This document shows, one piece after another, positions 31,047-43,664 of a stretch of 58,294 nt of DNA. Each line of letters begins with the position of its first letter. The first letter of the stretch is position 1. The notes beneath the pieces were generated by a model that did not search any database, was not told the origin of the DNA, and saw only the letters and a program-made list of their open reading frames with translations. The DNA comes from an uncultured Marinoscillum sp. (GTDB taxonomy: Bacteria > Bacteroidota > Bacteroidia > Cytophagales > Cyclobacteriaceae): the NCBI GenBank assembly GCA_902605755.1, contig CACLDR010000004.1, positions 1 to 58,294 on the forward strand, in the 5' to 3' direction. Both the position numbers and the translations under genes were made by a program.

Positions 31047-31601
31047 ATGGCAATCCCAAGATTAAAAGATAAATATATTTCTGAAATTATTCCTTTGTTA
31101 AAAGAAAAGTTTCAATATAAAACGGTTATGCAAGTACCGAAAGTCGTTAAAATTACCATAAATAGAGGTATTGGTGACGCCGTTTCCGACAAAAAATTGG
31201 TAGATATCGGAATTGCAGAGTTAACCACAGTTACTGGCCAACAAGCAGTAGCAACTATTGCGAAAAAATCGGTATCCAATTTTAAGTTGAGAGAAGGGAT
31301 GCCCATCGGAGCAAAGGTTACTCTTAGGGGAGATCGCATGTATGAGTTTCTAGATAGACTGCTAAACGTAGCACTTCCAAGGGTTAGAGACTTCAAAGGT
31401 GTCAAATCTAGAGGCTTTGATGGTCGAGGTAATTATTCGTTAGGTGTGCAGGAGCAAATTATTTTTCCAGAAATCAGTATTGACAAAATTAACAAGATTG
31501 CTGGAATGAATATCACTTTTGTTACAACGGCAAAAACAGATGAAGAAAGTTTAGCATTGCTAAAAGCGTTTGGTATGCCTTTTTCTAAGGGCAAAAATTA
31601 A
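31047..31601 (+). CDS. rplE: 50S ribosomal protein L5
   Basis: Binds 5S rRNA in the central protuberance. From the ATG at 31047 the protein has 184 residues ([20 protein letters not shown]) and shows [16 protein letters not shown] and [21 protein letters not shown]. An upstream start inside rplX is rejected because it would read rplX out of frame. Confidence 0.97.
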   Translation: MAIPRLKDKYISEIIPLLKEKFQYKTVMQVPKVVKITINRGIGDAVSDKKLVDIGIAELTTVTGQQAVATIAKKSVSNFKLREGMPIGAKVTLRGDRMYEFLDRLLNVALPRVRDFKGVKSRGFDGRGNYSLGVQEQIIFPEISIDKINKIAGMNITFVTTAKTDEESLALLKAFGMPFSKGKN

Positions 31602-31609
31602 TTAAAAGC

Positions 31610-31879
31610 ATGGCAAAAGAATCATTAAAAGCAAAGGAAAGAAAAAGAGAGCGACTAGTCGCGAAGTTCGCTGAAAAGAGAAAAGCATTGAAGGCTGCGG
31701 GAGATTACATGGGTCTAGATAAACTTCCAAAGGATTCATCGCCCGTGAGGCTACACAACAGATGTAAGCTTACGGGAAGACCGAAGGGTTACATGAGAAA
31801 ATTTGGCTTATCGAGGGTAACTTTTAGAGAGATGGCGTCCGATGGAAAAATACCAGGTATAACTAAAGCAAGTTGGTAA
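31610..31879 (+). CDS. rpsN: 30S ribosomal protein S14 (zinc-free type)
   Basis: 30S head protein. At 89 residues it is of the long type without the two CxxC zinc pairs of the short form: only one cysteine is visible in [20 protein letters not shown]. The ending [15 protein letters not shown] is typical. It is followed by 82 bases with a possible internal promoter. Confidence 0.97.
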   Translation: MAKESLKAKERKRERLVAKFAEKRKALKAAGDYMGLDKLPKDSSPVRLHNRCKLTGRPKGYMRKFGLSRVTFREMASDGKIPGITKASW

Positions 31880-31918
31880 CTTTAAGCATAAAATATTTTC
31901 TAAATAGAAAACAATAAT

Positions 31919-31926
31919 TAAATTTG
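31919..31926 (+). promoter_or_regulatory. Possible internal promoter before rpsH
   Basis: TAAATTTG at 31919-31926 fits TAnnTTTG and lies 36 bases before the rpsH start, in one of the few longer spacers of this unit. The region 19 bases upstream reads TTTTC, a partial match to TTTG. The start would boost the genes from rpsH on; weak evidence. Confidence 0.4.
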
Positions 31927-31961
31927 CGTCCCTTTTCAAGGAGATAAAATTAAAAACATTT

Positions 31962-32360
31962 ATGGTAACAGATCCCATAGCAGATTATTTAACTAGAATT
32001 CGAAATGCAATTGGCGCAAATCACAGAATTGTTGAGATTCCTTCTTCTCGAATGAAAAAAGAAATAACCAAGCTTTTACATGACCAAGGATACATTTCTA
32101 ACTTTAAATTTGAAAAAGAAGGGCCCGGGTCGGTAATAAAGATTGCCCTTAAATATAATCCTGAAACTAAGCGTTCGGCGATAACTAGCCTTGAAAGAGT
32201 GAGCAAGCCAGGTCTCAGAAAATATAAGGGAGCCAAAGATCTCCCACGTGTGCTGAATGGCTTGGGAATAGCTGTGATTAGTACATCAAAGGGTATAATC
32301 ACTGATAAAAAGGCGAGAATGGAAAAAATAGGTGGTGAAATACTCTGTTACATTTATTAA
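31962..32360 (+). CDS. rpsH: 30S ribosomal protein S8
   Basis: Central 30S assembly protein. The 132-residue sequence begins [20 protein letters not shown] and ends with [19 protein letters not shown] and GGEILCYIY, all diagnostic. In enteric bacteria S8 represses the spc operon by binding its mRNA; not assessable here. Confidence 0.97.
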   Translation: MVTDPIADYLTRIRNAIGANHRIVEIPSSRMKKEITKLLHDQGYISNFKFEKEGPGSVIKIALKYNPETKRSAITSLERVSKPGLRKYKGAKDLPRVLNGLGIAVISTSKGIITDKKARMEKIGGEILCYIY

Positions 32361-32366
32361 TTCAAT

Positions 32367-32918
32367 ATGTCGAGAATAGGAAAAGTGCCGATAACTATAC
32401 CTTCAGGGGTGGAAATTACTATTGAAAAAGGAGAGGTAATAGTAAATGGACCTAAGGGGCGACTGACACAGAATATAGGTACCGAGATTACCGCTTTAAT
32501 ACAAGACGATACTTTAATAGTGAAGAGACCCACAGAGCAGAAAAGACATAAAGCCCTCCATGGCTTATACCGGTCATTGATTCAAAACATGGTAAGAGGG
32601 GTTACGGAGGGTTACAGTTGTAATCTTGAATTGGTTGGAGTAGGTTACAAGGCCAGTGTTCAAGGGAATGTTTTAGAATTGAATTTGGGCTATTCTCATA
32701 ATATTTTTCTGGAGGTTCCACCAGAAGTTAAGGTTTCAGCAGAAACAGCAAAGGGTAAAAATCCTATTGTTAGTCTTGACAGTAAAGATAAGCAGATGAT
32801 AGGACAGGTAGCTGCTAAAATTAGGTCACTGAGGAAAATTGAGCCCTACAAAGGAAAAGGTATACGGTTTGTGGATGAGGAGATTAGAAGAAAAGCTGGC
32901 AAGACGGCCGCAAAATAA
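32367..32918 (+). CDS. rplF: 50S ribosomal protein L6
   Basis: Located near the sarcin-ricin loop and the factor-binding site. The 183-residue protein starts MSRIGKVPITIPSGVEI and has the signature RKIEPYKGKGIRFVDE-type segment near residues 152-168. It lies 6 bases after rpsH. Confidence 0.97.
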   Translation: MSRIGKVPITIPSGVEITIEKGEVIVNGPKGRLTQNIGTEITALIQDDTLIVKRPTEQKRHKALHGLYRSLIQNMVRGVTEGYSCNLELVGVGYKASVQGNVLELNLGYSHNIFLEVPPEVKVSAETAKGKNPIVSLDSKDKQMIGQVAAKIRSLRKIEPYKGKGIRFVDEEIRRKAGKTAAK

Positions 32919-32926
32919 AAGTAGAA

Positions 32927-33274
32927 ATGGCTATCTCAAAGGCAAATAGAAGACTTAGAATTAGAAAAGGTATAAGGAGTAAAATTTCGGGTACTAGCTC
33001 TATACCACGATTTTCAATATACAGAAGTAATAGAGCAATTTATGCTCAACTAATTAATGATGAGAAAGGAGAAACACTATTAGCAGTTTCATCTAAAGAA
33101 GTTGGAATTTCAAATGTTACAGTTATAACTTCGAAAAAAGTAGGTTTAAAACTAGCCGAAAAAGCGCAGTTAAACGGAATTGAAAAAGTTGTTTTTGATC
33201 GTGGTGGTTATCCTTTCCATGGTCAGGTCAAGGCTATGGCTGATGGGGCGCGTGAGGGAGGATTAAAATTTTAA
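32927..33274 (+). CDS. rplR: 50S ribosomal protein L18
   Basis: 5S rRNA-binding protein of 115 residues. Typical elements are the basic N-terminus (RRLRIRKGIRSKISGTSSIPR), FSIYRSNRAIYAQLIND and the carboxy-terminal VVFDRGGYPFHGQVKAMADG. Lies 8 bases after rplF. Confidence 0.97.
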   Translation: MAISKANRRLRIRKGIRSKISGTSSIPRFSIYRSNRAIYAQLINDEKGETLLAVSSKEVGISNVTVITSKKVGLKLAEKAQLNGIEKVVFDRGGYPFHGQVKAMADGAREGGLKF

Positions 33275-33280
33275 AAAAGT

Positions 33281-33799
33281 ATGTCACAATCAAATATTAA
33301 AATAGTTCGAGCAAGCGATATAGACCTTAAAGAAAAAGTCGTGGCAATAAAACGAGTGGCTAAAGTGGTTAAAGGTGGTCGTAGATTTAGCTTCTCGGCG
33401 ATTGTAGTCGTAGGTGATGGAAATGGGGTTGTAGGATATGGCTTAGGAAAAGCCAATGAAGTTACAGATGCAATAACGAAAGGCATTGATGATGCCAAGA
33501 AAAATTTGGTTCGTGTGCCTATTTTTAAAGGTACCGTACCCCATGAGGCCATCGGAAAATATGGTGGTGGATTTGTTTTATTAAAGCCGGCCTCAGCAGG
33601 AACAGGCGTAATTGCTGGTGGAGCAATGCGTGCGGTCCTAGAGAGCGCTGGTGTTCATGATGTTTTAGCTAAATCAAAAGGGTCTTCGAATCCACACAAT
33701 GTGGTGAAGGCAACTTTTGATGCACTTGCACAGATGAGGGATCCATTGACCATTGCAAGACAGCGCGGTGTTACATTAGATAAAGTTTTTAAAGGATAG
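33281..33799 (+). CDS. rpsE: 30S ribosomal protein S5
   Basis: Acts in decoding fidelity and at the mRNA entry site. The 172-residue protein carries the N-terminal signature [20 protein letters not shown] (about residues 25-44) and [17 protein letters not shown], then [19 protein letters not shown]. The spectinomycin-related loop looks normal. Confidence 0.97.
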   Translation: MSQSNIKIVRASDIDLKEKVVAIKRVAKVVKGGRRFSFSAIVVVGDGNGVVGYGLGKANEVTDAITKGIDDAKKNLVRVPIFKGTVPHEAIGKYGGGFVLLKPASAGTGVIAGGAMRAVLESAGVHDVLAKSKGSSNPHNVVKATFDALAQMRDPLTIARQRGVTLDKVFKG

Positions 33800-33802
33800 A
33801 TA

Positions 33803-33988
33803 ATGAATAAAGTAATAATTACTCAAATTCGAAGCACTATCAAACGACCTAAGAGGCAAGTACTAACCATTCAAGCTCTAGGGCTAGGTAAGCTCAATAA
33901 GACGGTTGAGAAAGAGTTAACTCCACAAATTAAAGGAATGATTAACAAGGTGAGTCACCTAGTGAATGTTAAAGATGTTTTAAGATGA
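33803..33988 (+). CDS. rpmD: 50S ribosomal protein L30
   Basis: A 61-residue protein with the L30 signature ([20 protein letters not shown], then [17 protein letters not shown]). Lies 3 bases after rpsE and overlaps the rplO start by 4 bases. Confidence 0.95.
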   Translation: MNKVIITQIRSTIKRPKRQVLTIQALGLGKLNKTVEKELTPQIKGMINKVSHLVNVKDVLR

Positions 33989-34434
33989 AATTGGAATCAT
34001 TAAAACCTGCAGCGGGTTCGATTAAGAAAAGAAAAATCATCGGTAGAGGTCAGGGATCTGGTAGAGGAGGTACTTCAACTAAGGGGCACAATGGTGCCCA
34101 GTCACGCTCGGGGTATTCTCGAAAAATTGGTTTTGAGGGAGGACAAATGCCCTTGCAGAGAAGGATTCCTAAGTTTGGTTTCAAAAATAATAAAAGGATT
34201 GTATCAAAGGCTGTAAATTTAGATACACTTGAATCTTTAGCTACTGCAAAGAAGATCAAGGAAATTACAATTGAGGTTTTGATTCAAAATGGTTTGATAG
34301 GAAAAAAAGATGTGGTTAAAATATTAAGTAGGGGAGAAATTAAATCTAAACTTTCGGTCAAAGTTCATAAGTTTTCAAAAGCCGCAGCCAAGGCTATTGA
34401 AGCTGCAGGCGGAACGGTTACAGTTATATGTTGA
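33985..34434 (+). CDS. rplO: 50S ribosomal protein L15
   Basis: The 149-residue protein has the glycine- and arginine-rich N-terminus ([20 protein letters not shown], about residues 21-40), then [17 protein letters not shown] and the C-terminal domain. Overlaps rpmD by 4 bases and its stop overlaps the secY start. Confidence 0.97.
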   Translation: MKLESLKPAAGSIKKRKIIGRGQGSGRGGTSTKGHNGAQSRSGYSRKIGFEGGQMPLQRRIPKFGFKNNKRIVSKAVNLDTLESLATAKKIKEITIEVLIQNGLIGKKDVVKILSRGEIKSKLSVKVHKFSKAAAKAIEAAGGTVTVIC

Positions 34435-35747
34435 TGAAAAAATTCTTCAAAACCATATCTAATATATTTTCAATCGAAGAGCTTCGAACCAGAATTCTCA
34501 ATACGTTAGGCTTTCTTATTGTTTTTAGATTGGGATCTTTTATTACCTTACCCGGCATAGATCCATCTAAACTTGTAGATAATGCAGGTGGGATCTTTGG
34601 TCTACTTGATACTTTTTTAGGAGGTGCTTTTAGTAACGCTTCGATCTTCGGGCTAGGTATTATGCCTTATATATCGGCGTCCATTGTACTCCAACTACTT
34701 ACCGTTGCAGTACCATATTTTCAGAAATTACAAAAGGAAGGAGACAGTGGTAGGAAAAAAATCAGTCAAATAACGAGAGTTTTGACTTTGTTCATATGTA
34801 TGGCTCAATCTGCAGCATATTTAACTACTATATCTGCTGATGCTATTGTAATAAATGGGTTCTTTTTTAGAATCTCATCTATGATAATGCTCACAGCAGG
34901 TACTGTATTTTGCATGTGGTTGGGGGAAAAAATAACGGACAAGGGAATTGGTAACGGTATTTCCATGTTGATTATGATTGGAATTATTTCCAGATTTCCT
35001 GCAAGTATTGTGGCAGAAGCAATGTCACGGGGAATGAGTCAAATGCTCTTTTTCTTCATCGAGATGGTAGCGTTGTTTTTTGTTGTGATGGCAACAGTTG
35101 CTTTAGTTCAGGCGATCAGAAGAATACCAGTACAGTATGCCAAGCAAGTTGTTGGTAATAAAGTCTACGGAGGTCAGCGGCAATATATACCTTTGAAGGT
35201 CAATAGTTCGGGGGTTATGCCTATTATCTTTGCCCAATCTTTAATGTTCTTACCTGCAATGATTGGTGGTATATGGGCCGAAAATAGTGATACTGCACAA
35301 TGGGTGGTGGCAACTTTTTCGAGAGTTGAGTCTTGGCAGTATAGCTTCTTATTTGCCTGTTTAATTATCGTTTTTACCTTTTTTTATACAGCGATTACAA
35401 TCAATCCTACACAAATATCAGATGATATGAAAAGGAATGGTGGTTTTATACCAGGAATTAAGCCTGGCAAACAGACTTCAGAATTCATCGACGGAATATT
35501 ATCTAGAATCACGTTGCCAGGTTCTATATTTTTGGCAATAATAGCTATTTTACCGGCTTTTGCTATTTTAAGTGGTGTAAGTCGAGGGTTTGCACAGTTT
35601 TACGGAGGAACTTCACTACTCATCATGGTTGGTGTTATTTTAGACACATTACAGCAAATTGAAAGTTATCTATTGATGAGGCATTACGAAGGAATGATGA
35701 AATCAGGTAGAGTTAGAGGTAGATCTCAAAATACAGTTGTAGCATAA
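34434..35747 (+). CDS. secY: Preprotein translocase subunit SecY
   Basis: The channel subunit of the Sec translocon in the inner membrane. The 437-residue protein shows ten hydrophobic segments; recognisable parts are [21 protein letters not shown] at the start, the plug region ([27 protein letters not shown]), AQSLMFLPA and the ending segment. The ATG at 34434 shares a base with the rplO stop and fits the family start [13 protein letters not shown]; the ATG at 34428 would add only two residues and cannot be excluded. With SecE in the same cluster, both essential channel parts are encoded here. Confidence 0.96.
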   Translation: MKKFFKTISNIFSIEELRTRILNTLGFLIVFRLGSFITLPGIDPSKLVDNAGGIFGLLDTFLGGAFSNASIFGLGIMPYISASIVLQLLTVAVPYFQKLQKEGDSGRKKISQITRVLTLFICMAQSAAYLTTISADAIVINGFFFRISSMIMLTAGTVFCMWLGEKITDKGIGNGISMLIMIGIISRFPASIVAEAMSRGMSQMLFFFIEMVALFFVVMATVALVQAIRRIPVQYAKQVVGNKVYGGQRQYIPLKVNSSGVMPIIFAQSLMFLPAMIGGIWAENSDTAQWVVATFSRVESWQYSFLFACLIIVFTFFYTAITINPTQISDDMKRNGGFIPGIKPGKQTSEFIDGILSRITLPGSIFLAIIAILPAFAILSGVSRGFAQFYGGTSLLIMVGVILDTLQQIESYLLMRHYEGMMKSGRVRGRSQNTVVA

Positions 35748-35965
35748 TGGCAAAACAAGCATCCATAGAACAAGACGGAACTATAGTAGAAGCACTTTCA
35801 AATGCCATGTTCCGAGTCGAGCTAGAAAATGGGCATGAAGTTGTAGCCCACATCTCAGGAAAGATGAGAATGTTTTATATTAAAATATTACCAGGAGATC
35901 GTGTGAAGATGGAAATGTCTCCATATGATTTGTCGAAAGGTAGAATAGTGTATCGGTATAAATAA
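35747..35965 (+). CDS. infA: Translation initiation factor IF-1
   Basis: A 72-residue S1/OB-fold protein that occupies the A site of the 30S during initiation. The sequence has [21 protein letters not shown] and [20 protein letters not shown], with the ending [10 protein letters not shown]. Its first base overlaps the last base of secY. Confidence 0.96.
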   Translation: MAKQASIEQDGTIVEALSNAMFRVELENGHEVVAHISGKMRMFYIKILPGDRVKMEMSPYDLSKGRIVYRYK

Positions 35966-35970
35966 ATAAA

Positions 35971-36087
35971 ATGAAAGTTAGAACATCAGTAAAAAAAAGA
36001 AGTGTCGATTGCAAAGTAATCCGAAGAAAAGGGAAACTATATGTAATCAATAAAAAGAATCCAAAGTTTAAACAAAGACAAGGTTAG
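35971..36087 (+). CDS. rpmJ: 50S ribosomal protein L36 (zinc-free form)
   Basis: A 38-residue gene too short for ordinary ORF lists, starting [20 protein letters not shown] and ending NPKFKQRQG. In the usual zinc form of L36 three cysteines and one histidine bind the metal; here only C14 remains, with Ser at 11, Asn at 27 and Phe at 33. This agrees with the zinc-free form I associate with Bacteroidota. It lies 5 bases after infA and 1 base before rpsM, the standard position. Confidence 0.95.
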   Translation: MKVRTSVKKRSVDCKVIRRKGKLYVINKKNPKFKQRQG

Positions 36088-36088
36088 T

Positions 36089-36466
36089 ATGGCCAGAATA
36101 GCAGGAGTAGATATCCCAGATGCAAAGAGAGGCGAGATAGGTCTCACTTACATATTTGGTATAGGAATAAATAGATCTAGAAAGATTTTATTTGAGGCTG
36201 GCGTTGATGCAAATATAAAAGTTAAAGATTGGAGCGATGAGAATCAAGTTAAGATCAGATCAATTATCACAGAAACTATTAAGGTCGAGGGTGTCCTCAA
36301 GTCTGAAATACAATTAAGTATTAAAAGATTGATGGATATAGGCTGTTTTAGGGGTCTTAGACATCGTAAAGGCTTACCTTTAAGAGGCCAAAGAACCAAA
36401 AATAATGCGAGGACAAGAAAAGGGAAGCGTAAAACAGTAGCTAATAAGAAGAAAGCGGTTAAGTAA
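36089..36466 (+). CDS. rpsM: 30S ribosomal protein S13
   Basis: Forms inter-subunit bridges from the 30S head. The 125-residue sequence begins [20 protein letters not shown] and has [20 protein letters not shown] and [12 protein letters not shown], typical of the family. First gene of the alpha group. Confidence 0.97.
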   Translation: MARIAGVDIPDAKRGEIGLTYIFGIGINRSRKILFEAGVDANIKVKDWSDENQVKIRSIITETIKVEGVLKSEIQLSIKRLMDIGCFRGLRHRKGLPLRGQRTKNNARTRKGKRKTVANKKKAVK

Positions 36467-36475
36467 AATAGTGTA

Positions 36476-36868
36476 ATGGCACAAAAAAGAAAAGATAAGG
36501 CAAAAAAAAGGGTAGTTGTAGTTGAAGCTGTGGGTGAAGCTCATATTCAAGCAACTTTTAACAACATTATTATTTCTTTAACCAATACGCAAGGGCAAGT
36601 AGTATCTTGGGCTTCCGCTGGTAAAATGGGGTTCAGAGGTTCAAAAAAGAACACTCCATATGCAGGACAGGTCGCGGCCGCGGATTGTGCTCAGAAAGCT
36701 CATGAGATGGGTTTAAGAAAAGTCGAAGTTTTTGTTAAAGGGCCAGGTGCCGGTAGGGAATCCGCAATCAGAGCGATCCAAAATACTGGAATTGAGGTAA
36801 CAGCAATTAGAGATGTTACGCCACTTCCGCATAATGGATGTAGGCCACCGAAAAGAAGAAGAGTTTAA
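36476..36868 (+). CDS. rpsK: 30S ribosomal protein S11
   Basis: Platform protein close to the mRNA exit and the E site. The 130-residue sequence shows [40 protein letters not shown] and the ending [18 protein letters not shown]. Confidence 0.97.
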   Translation: MAQKRKDKAKKRVVVVEAVGEAHIQATFNNIIISLTNTQGQVVSWASAGKMGFRGSKKNTPYAGQVAAADCAQKAHEMGLRKVEVFVKGPGAGRESAIRAIQNTGIEVTAIRDVTPLPHNGCRPPKRRRV

Positions 36869-36905
36869 TGAAGAATTTAATTGAGTCTTATAATACGAAG
36901 TAGAT

Positions 36906-37511
36906 ATGGCTAGATACAGAGGTCCTAAGTCCAAGATAGCAAGAAAATTTGGAGAACCCATTTTTGGTCCAAGCAAGGCGTTGCAGAATAAATCCTATCC
37001 CCCTGGTCAACATGGAAGGGGTAGAAGAAAGAAACTTTCTGAATTTGCAATCCAACTTGCAGAAAAACAGAAGGCCAAGTATACCTATGGTTTATTGGAA
37101 AAGCAGTTTGCCAACGTTTTCAATAAAGCGTCTCGTAAAAGTGGGATCACAGGAGAAATTCTACTTCAATTACTAGAATCGAGGCTAGATAATACTATTT
37201 ATAGACTTGGTATCGCGTCGACACGAAGGGCCGCACGACAATTAGTATTGCACAAGCACATCATGGTCAACGGAAGAATTGTAAATATCCCATCTTACAG
37301 TTTGAGGAACAATGATGTGGTATCAGTTCGAGAACGTTCTAAATCTTTAGAATTGATATCAAATAGTCTTGCCTCTAAAGCTATTAAAACATTTTCTTGG
37401 TTGGAATGGAACAACACTGATTATACAGGCAAATTCTTAAATCCTCCCGATAGAGAAGAGATACCTGAAAATATAAAAGAACAGCTTATTGTTGAGCTTT
37501 ACTCAAAATAA
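36906..37511 (+). CDS. rpsD: 30S ribosomal protein S4
   Basis: Primary 16S-binding protein of the body and, in enteric bacteria, repressor of the alpha operon. The 201-residue protein has [18 protein letters not shown] at the start and the S4 RNA-binding domain near residues 92-155 ([38 protein letters not shown]). No N-terminal zinc cysteines are present. Confidence 0.97.
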   Translation: MARYRGPKSKIARKFGEPIFGPSKALQNKSYPPGQHGRGRRKKLSEFAIQLAEKQKAKYTYGLLEKQFANVFNKASRKSGITGEILLQLLESRLDNTIYRLGIASTRRAARQLVLHKHIMVNGRIVNIPSYSLRNNDVVSVRERSKSLELISNSLASKAIKTFSWLEWNNTDYTGKFLNPPDREEIPENIKEQLIVELYSK

Positions 37512-37540
37512 TTGATTTACTACAAGTTAAAAATAACGAT

Positions 37541-38530
37541 ATGTCGATTTTAGCATTTCAAATGCCAGATAAGGTAGTCATGGAAAAAGCAGACGATTTT
37601 CATGGTCTCTTTACATTTAAACCTTTAGAAAAAGGTTATGGCGTCACGGTAGGTAACGCACTTCGAAGAATATTATTATCGTCCTTGGAAGGTTATGCCA
37701 TCACTGAAATAAGAGTACCTGGTGTACTCCATGAGTTTTCAACCATAAAAGGTATGGTCGAAGACGTAAGTGAACTGATTTTAAATCTCAAAATGGTACG
37801 CTTTAAAAAAGTTGCTGGAGCCGAGGAAGATAAAATAACCGTCAAGGTTTCTGGAAAGGAGAAATTAACTGGAGCTGACATTGGTATGTCTACGAACTCA
37901 TTTGAGGTATTGAATCCAGATCATGTTGTCTGTAAACTAGATAGTTCAGCCAAATTCGAATTAGAATTGACAGTAGAAAAAGGGAGAGGTTATGTACCCG
38001 CGGAGGAAAACAAAAGTGAAGAACAAAATTTTGGAACTATTGCCATCGACTCTATCTTTACTCCTATAAAAAATGTTAAGTATAGTGTTGAAAATACTCG
38101 TGTCGAGCAAAAGACAGATTATGAACAACTAATACTTGATATTGAAACAGATGGTTCTGTTCATCCCGAAAATGCGCTCAAAGGTGCTGCTAACATACTG
38201 ATTCAACATTTTATGTTGTTTTCAGATCAAAGTATGATATTGGATACGGCCACGAAGGGAGAACCAGAACAAGTGGATGAAGAATTACTTCATATGCGAA
38301 AGTTGTTAAAAACATCTCTTAATGATCTTGATTTATCGGTAAGAGCTTATAATTGTCTCAAAGCCGCTGAGGTTCGCTCTCTTGGAGATTTGGTGAATCT
38401 TGAAATCTCTGAAATGATGAAATTTCGAAACTTTGGAAAGAAATCATTAGCTGAATTAGAGCAATTGGTTGTTGAAAAAGGTTTAACCTTTGGAATGGAT
38501 TTGGCAAAATACAAACTAGAAGAGGAATGA
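37541..38530 (+). CDS. rpoA: DNA-directed RNA polymerase subunit alpha
   Basis: The 329-residue alpha subunit. The N-terminal dimerisation domain ([20 protein letters not shown] near residues 34-53) is followed by a linker and the C-terminal domain (about 255-320) with [13 protein letters not shown]-like and [13 protein letters not shown] helix-hairpin-helix motifs that bind UP elements and activators. The stop overlaps the rplQ start by 4 bases. Confidence 0.98.
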   Translation: MSILAFQMPDKVVMEKADDFHGLFTFKPLEKGYGVTVGNALRRILLSSLEGYAITEIRVPGVLHEFSTIKGMVEDVSELILNLKMVRFKKVAGAEEDKITVKVSGKEKLTGADIGMSTNSFEVLNPDHVVCKLDSSAKFELELTVEKGRGYVPAEENKSEEQNFGTIAIDSIFTPIKNVKYSVENTRVEQKTDYEQLILDIETDGSVHPENALKGAANILIQHFMLFSDQSMILDTATKGEPEQVDEELLHMRKLLKTSLNDLDLSVRAYNCLKAAEVRSLGDLVNLEISEMMKFRNFGKKSLAELEQLVVEKGLTFGMDLAKYKLEEE

Positions 38531-39084
38531 GACACGGAAAGAAGTTCAATCATTTAGGTAGGACTGCGTCTCACCGAAAAGCGATGTTATCAAACATGGC
38601 ATCTTCATTGATTAAATATAAGAGGATAAATACAACCATAGCTAAGGCAAAGGCTTTGAAAAAGTACGTTGAGCCTTTAATTACAAAGGCTAAGGTTAAT
38701 ACAACTAACTCAAGGAGAGTAGTTTTTAAATATTTGCAGGATAAAGAATCTGTTATCGAACTATTTGCTGATATCGCTGAAAAAGTAGCGAGCAGACCTG
38801 GGGGATATACTAGGATATTAAAAATAGGTCCTAGACTAGGAGATAATGCTGAGATGTGCGTTATGGAACTTGTAGATTACAATGAATTATTGCTTGAAGA
38901 AAAAAAGCCAAAAACAGCAAAGCGATCTAGAAGAAAGAAATCAAGGTCATCGTCATCCGAGTCGGTAGTAATTGAAGAAGCTCAAATATTAACAACTAAA
39001 ACTGAGAAAGAAGATCCAGTCAATGAAGTTACCAAGTCAGAGACAGACACCTCTAGTGATAAAGAAGATAAAAAAATCAAATAG
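38527..39084 (+). CDS. rplQ: 50S ribosomal protein L17 with C-terminal extension
   Basis: The core of about 120 residues ([59 protein letters not shown]) is standard L17. It is followed by some 60 residues of low complexity, first Lys/Arg/Ser rich ([15 protein letters not shown]) and then acidic, giving 185 residues. Such tails occur in Bacteroidota L17 proteins and are probably unstructured. It closes the ribosomal cluster and is followed by a strong terminator. Confidence 0.96.
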   Translation: MRHGKKFNHLGRTASHRKAMLSNMASSLIKYKRINTTIAKAKALKKYVEPLITKAKVNTTNSRRVVFKYLQDKESVIELFADIAEKVASRPGGYTRILKIGPRLGDNAEMCVMELVDYNELLLEEKKPKTAKRSRRKKSRSSSSESVVIEEAQILTTKTEKEDPVNEVTKSETDTSSDKEDKKIK

Positions 39085-39098
39085 CTCTAGGATAACTC

Positions 39099-39130
39099 AA
39101 GGATTGAAATTTCTCAGTCCTTTTTTTTTG
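39099..39130 (+). terminator. Intrinsic terminator of the ribosomal supercluster
   Basis: AAGGATTGA (39099-39107) pairs with TCAGTCCTT (39114-39122) with one G-U pair over a 6-base loop, followed by a run of nine or more T. It is the clearest terminator in the window and ends the rplC-rplQ unit. Confidence 0.85.
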
Positions 39131-39202
39131 TGCTTACTAATGCGATTCAATTAATTTTATTTCATTATTAAGTAATAATTTTCTATTTTAAACAGCTTGT
39201 TT

Positions 39203-41580
<2,378 letters not shown>

Positions 41581-41753
41581 ACCTAATGTTGATAAAAAAC
41601 TGGGTTTATCCTGATTTTTTATTTCTGTTTACAAAATTTTAGTTTGGACTAATCTTTTTCAGTTAAATTCTGATATCATTAATTTAAACTTAAGTACTAT
41701 TAATTACAAACTTATCTAGGTTTCCGTACATTTTTTTTATATTTAACTCAAAT

Positions 41754-42062
41754 ATGAAAAGTTTAATAAAGCAGATCCCATCTTTTTTTAAAAATATATA
41801 CGTTTTAGGGACTCTTTTCTTCATTGTTTGGTTAACGATATTTGATTCCAATGATATTTTGACTCAACTTGCTCTGAGAAAAAAAGAAGCTGATTTGCAA
41901 CAAAGGAAAGGCTATTATCAGAAAAAAATAAAAATTATTGAGGCCGATCGCAAAGCATTATTTAGTAATCAAGATTTGTTAGAGCGCATTGCTAGAGAAA
42001 AATATTACATGAGTGCTGAAGGAGAAGATGTATATGTCATAATTTCTGCATCAGGAGACTAG
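41754..42062 (+). CDS. DivIC/FtsB-like septum formation initiator protein
   Basis: A 102-residue single-pass membrane protein: a short basic cytoplasmic start, one membrane segment at about residues 14-30, a coiled coil at about 36-70 (LRKKEADLQQRKGYYQKKIK) and the family ending LLERIAREKYYMSAEGEDVYV. FtsB/DivIC proteins join FtsL and FtsQ/DivIB in the division complex in the periplasm. A gene of this family after eno is frequent in many bacteria (eno-ftsB in Proteobacteria), which supports the call. Confidence 0.85.
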   Translation: MKSLIKQIPSFFKNIYVLGTLFFIVWLTIFDSNDILTQLALRKKEADLQQRKGYYQKKIKIIEADRKALFSNQDLLERIAREKYYMSAEGEDVYVIISASGD

Positions 42063-42090
42063 TAGGTCAGTCTTACCCCAAAATTATTTT

Positions 42091-42594
42091 ATGAAGATTT
42101 GGATATGCATTTTAACGATCGCTCTTTTTCATTTTTCGTCAGCACAATCAGATGGTATTTTTGATAAAATGTATTTTGGTGGGGGCTTTGGGCTCGATTT
42201 TGATCAAAATATATTCTCATTTAGTTTAACACCCTATACAGGTTATAAGCTGACAGAACGTTGGTCAGCCGGATTAGGTATAAATTATCAATTTTGGCAA
42301 GACAAAATCTTAGATTTAAAAATAAATAATTTCGGAGGTAACGTTTTTGCGAGGTACAGAATTACATCCCAAATATTTATCTCCGCCAAATTAGAATATT
42401 TATCAGTAGATTTTATTAATAACCGTGAGGGATTTTATAATCTTCCAGTAGGAGTGGGCTACGTGGTACAAATGTCAAGAATAGTATCTTTGTATATGAT
42501 TGGGCAATATGATTTATTGTATGATGTAAATGAGACCAATGGGGCTTATTCAAGTCCGTGGATTTTAGAAGCAGGCTTTGGATTTGGCTTTTAA
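42091..42594 (+). CDS. Small outer-membrane beta-barrel protein, function unknown
   Basis: A 167-residue exported protein. Residues 1-18 form a signal peptide (WICILTIALFHFSSA, cut before Gln19). The rest alternates polar and hydrophobic residues in short strands ending in aromatic residues (MYFGGGFGLDF, FSFSLTPYTGYKL, ILEAGFGFGF), as in eight-stranded outer-membrane barrels. It is not recognisable as a named protein. It follows the DivIC-like gene by 28 bases and overlaps the end of the convergent Ldh-family gene by 4 bases. Confidence 0.75.
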   Translation: MKIWICILTIALFHFSSAQSDGIFDKMYFGGGFGLDFDQNIFSFSLTPYTGYKLTERWSAGLGINYQFWQDKILDLKINNFGGNVFARYRITSQIFISAKLEYLSVDFINNREGFYNLPVGVGYVVQMSRIVSLYMIGQYDLLYDVNETNGAYSSPWILEAGFGFGF

Positions 42595-43664
42595 AATTTA
42601 ACTTGATATTGTTCTGAAAGTAACTGCAAATCTTTCACTACGTTATCTATTAGTGGAATCCCCTTTTTTCTTCTCATATGTTCCATTTTGCTCTCTGGTT
42701 CTCCAGGTATTATTACTTTATTAGTTTCATTTATTGGTTTTGCATTTTTAAATCTTTGTATCCAGATATCCATGTGGTTTTTGAATTCGAGCTCAGGCCT
42801 AAATGCATCGACTCTAAGGGCACCAAAAAAATGTCCGATTCCTTTTCCAACCGGATTGGGATCCGGATTTAAAAAGGAAACAAACGGTGGCACCCAAGGT
42901 CCATAATTTGCTCCAGAAAGCACTCCAGATAAGATATCCACAACACTTCCTAATATGAATCCTTTATGAGATCCATGATCCCTATCTCCCCCAAGGGGTA
43001 ATAGGGCACCGCCCTCAACAACACCTCGTGCTGCTTGCGTAGGACGACCCTCTTTATCTTGTAACCAACCAAGTGGTGCAGACTCATTCTTTCTTTGCAG
43101 TATTTCAAGTTTGCCATTGGCTGCTGTTGTGGTAGCCATATCAGCTACGAATGGAGGCTCTTCACCGGCAGGAATTGCGATAGAAATAGGATTGGTTCCA
43201 AGCAAACGCTCTTTGGCGAATGTAGGAGCAACCAGTGGGCTTGCATTGGTCATCGATATACCGATACAATCTTCTTTTAATGCCATCATGGCATGATAAC
43301 CTGCTATACCGTAATGATTGGAGTTTTTTACGGCAACCCATCCCGTTCCTACATTTTTAGCTTTTGCTATTGCCAATCGCATAGCATAAGGACCAGAGAC
43401 AAGTCCAATACCAGCATCACCGTCTACTAAAGCAGTACTGGGGGTCTCATGAATCACGCTTAGTTTTGGTTTGGTATTGATTCTTTTTTTCTCATAGAGT
43501 TGTAGGTAGCCCATTAACCTAGCGACACCATGTGAGTCCACTCCTCTTAAATCTGCACTCAACAGTACATTAGCCGCTTCAATGGCCTGATTACGAGAAC
43601 AGCCAATTTTTATAAATAAATTCAGAGCAAACTGGTGAAGCCGATCATAAGAATAGGTAGTCAT
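42591..43664 (-). CDS. Ldh family oxidoreductase (malate/L-lactate dehydrogenase-like)
   Basis: A 357-residue NAD(P)-dependent dehydrogenase of the malate/L-sulfolactate/ureidoglycolate dehydrogenase family, which is unrelated to classical lactate dehydrogenase. Seen motifs are DLRGVDSHGVARL with His46, VAVKNSNHYGIAGYHAM near residues 108-124, ERLLGTNPISIAIPA and the C-terminal PGEPESKMEHMRRKKGIPL. The substrate is a 2-hydroxy acid, but the sequence does not tell which. Its start overlaps the end of the ppx-like gene by 4 bases, so the two form one minus-strand unit. Confidence 0.88.
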   Translation of the reverse strand: MTTYSYDRLHQFALNLFIKIGCSRNQAIEAANVLLSADLRGVDSHGVARLMGYLQLYEKKRINTKPKLSVIHETPSTALVDGDAGIGLVSGPYAMRLAIAKAKNVGTGWVAVKNSNHYGIAGYHAMMALKEDCIGISMTNASPLVAPTFAKERLLGTNPISIAIPAGEEPPFVADMATTTAANGKLEILQRKNESAPLGWLQDKEGRPTQAARGVVEGGALLPLGGDRDHGSHKGFILGSVVDILSGVLSGANYGPWVPPFVSFLNPDPNPVGKGIGHFFGALRVDAFRPELEFKNHMDIWIQRFKNAKPINETNKVIIPGEPESKMEHMRRKKGIPLIDNVVKDLQLLSEQYQVKF

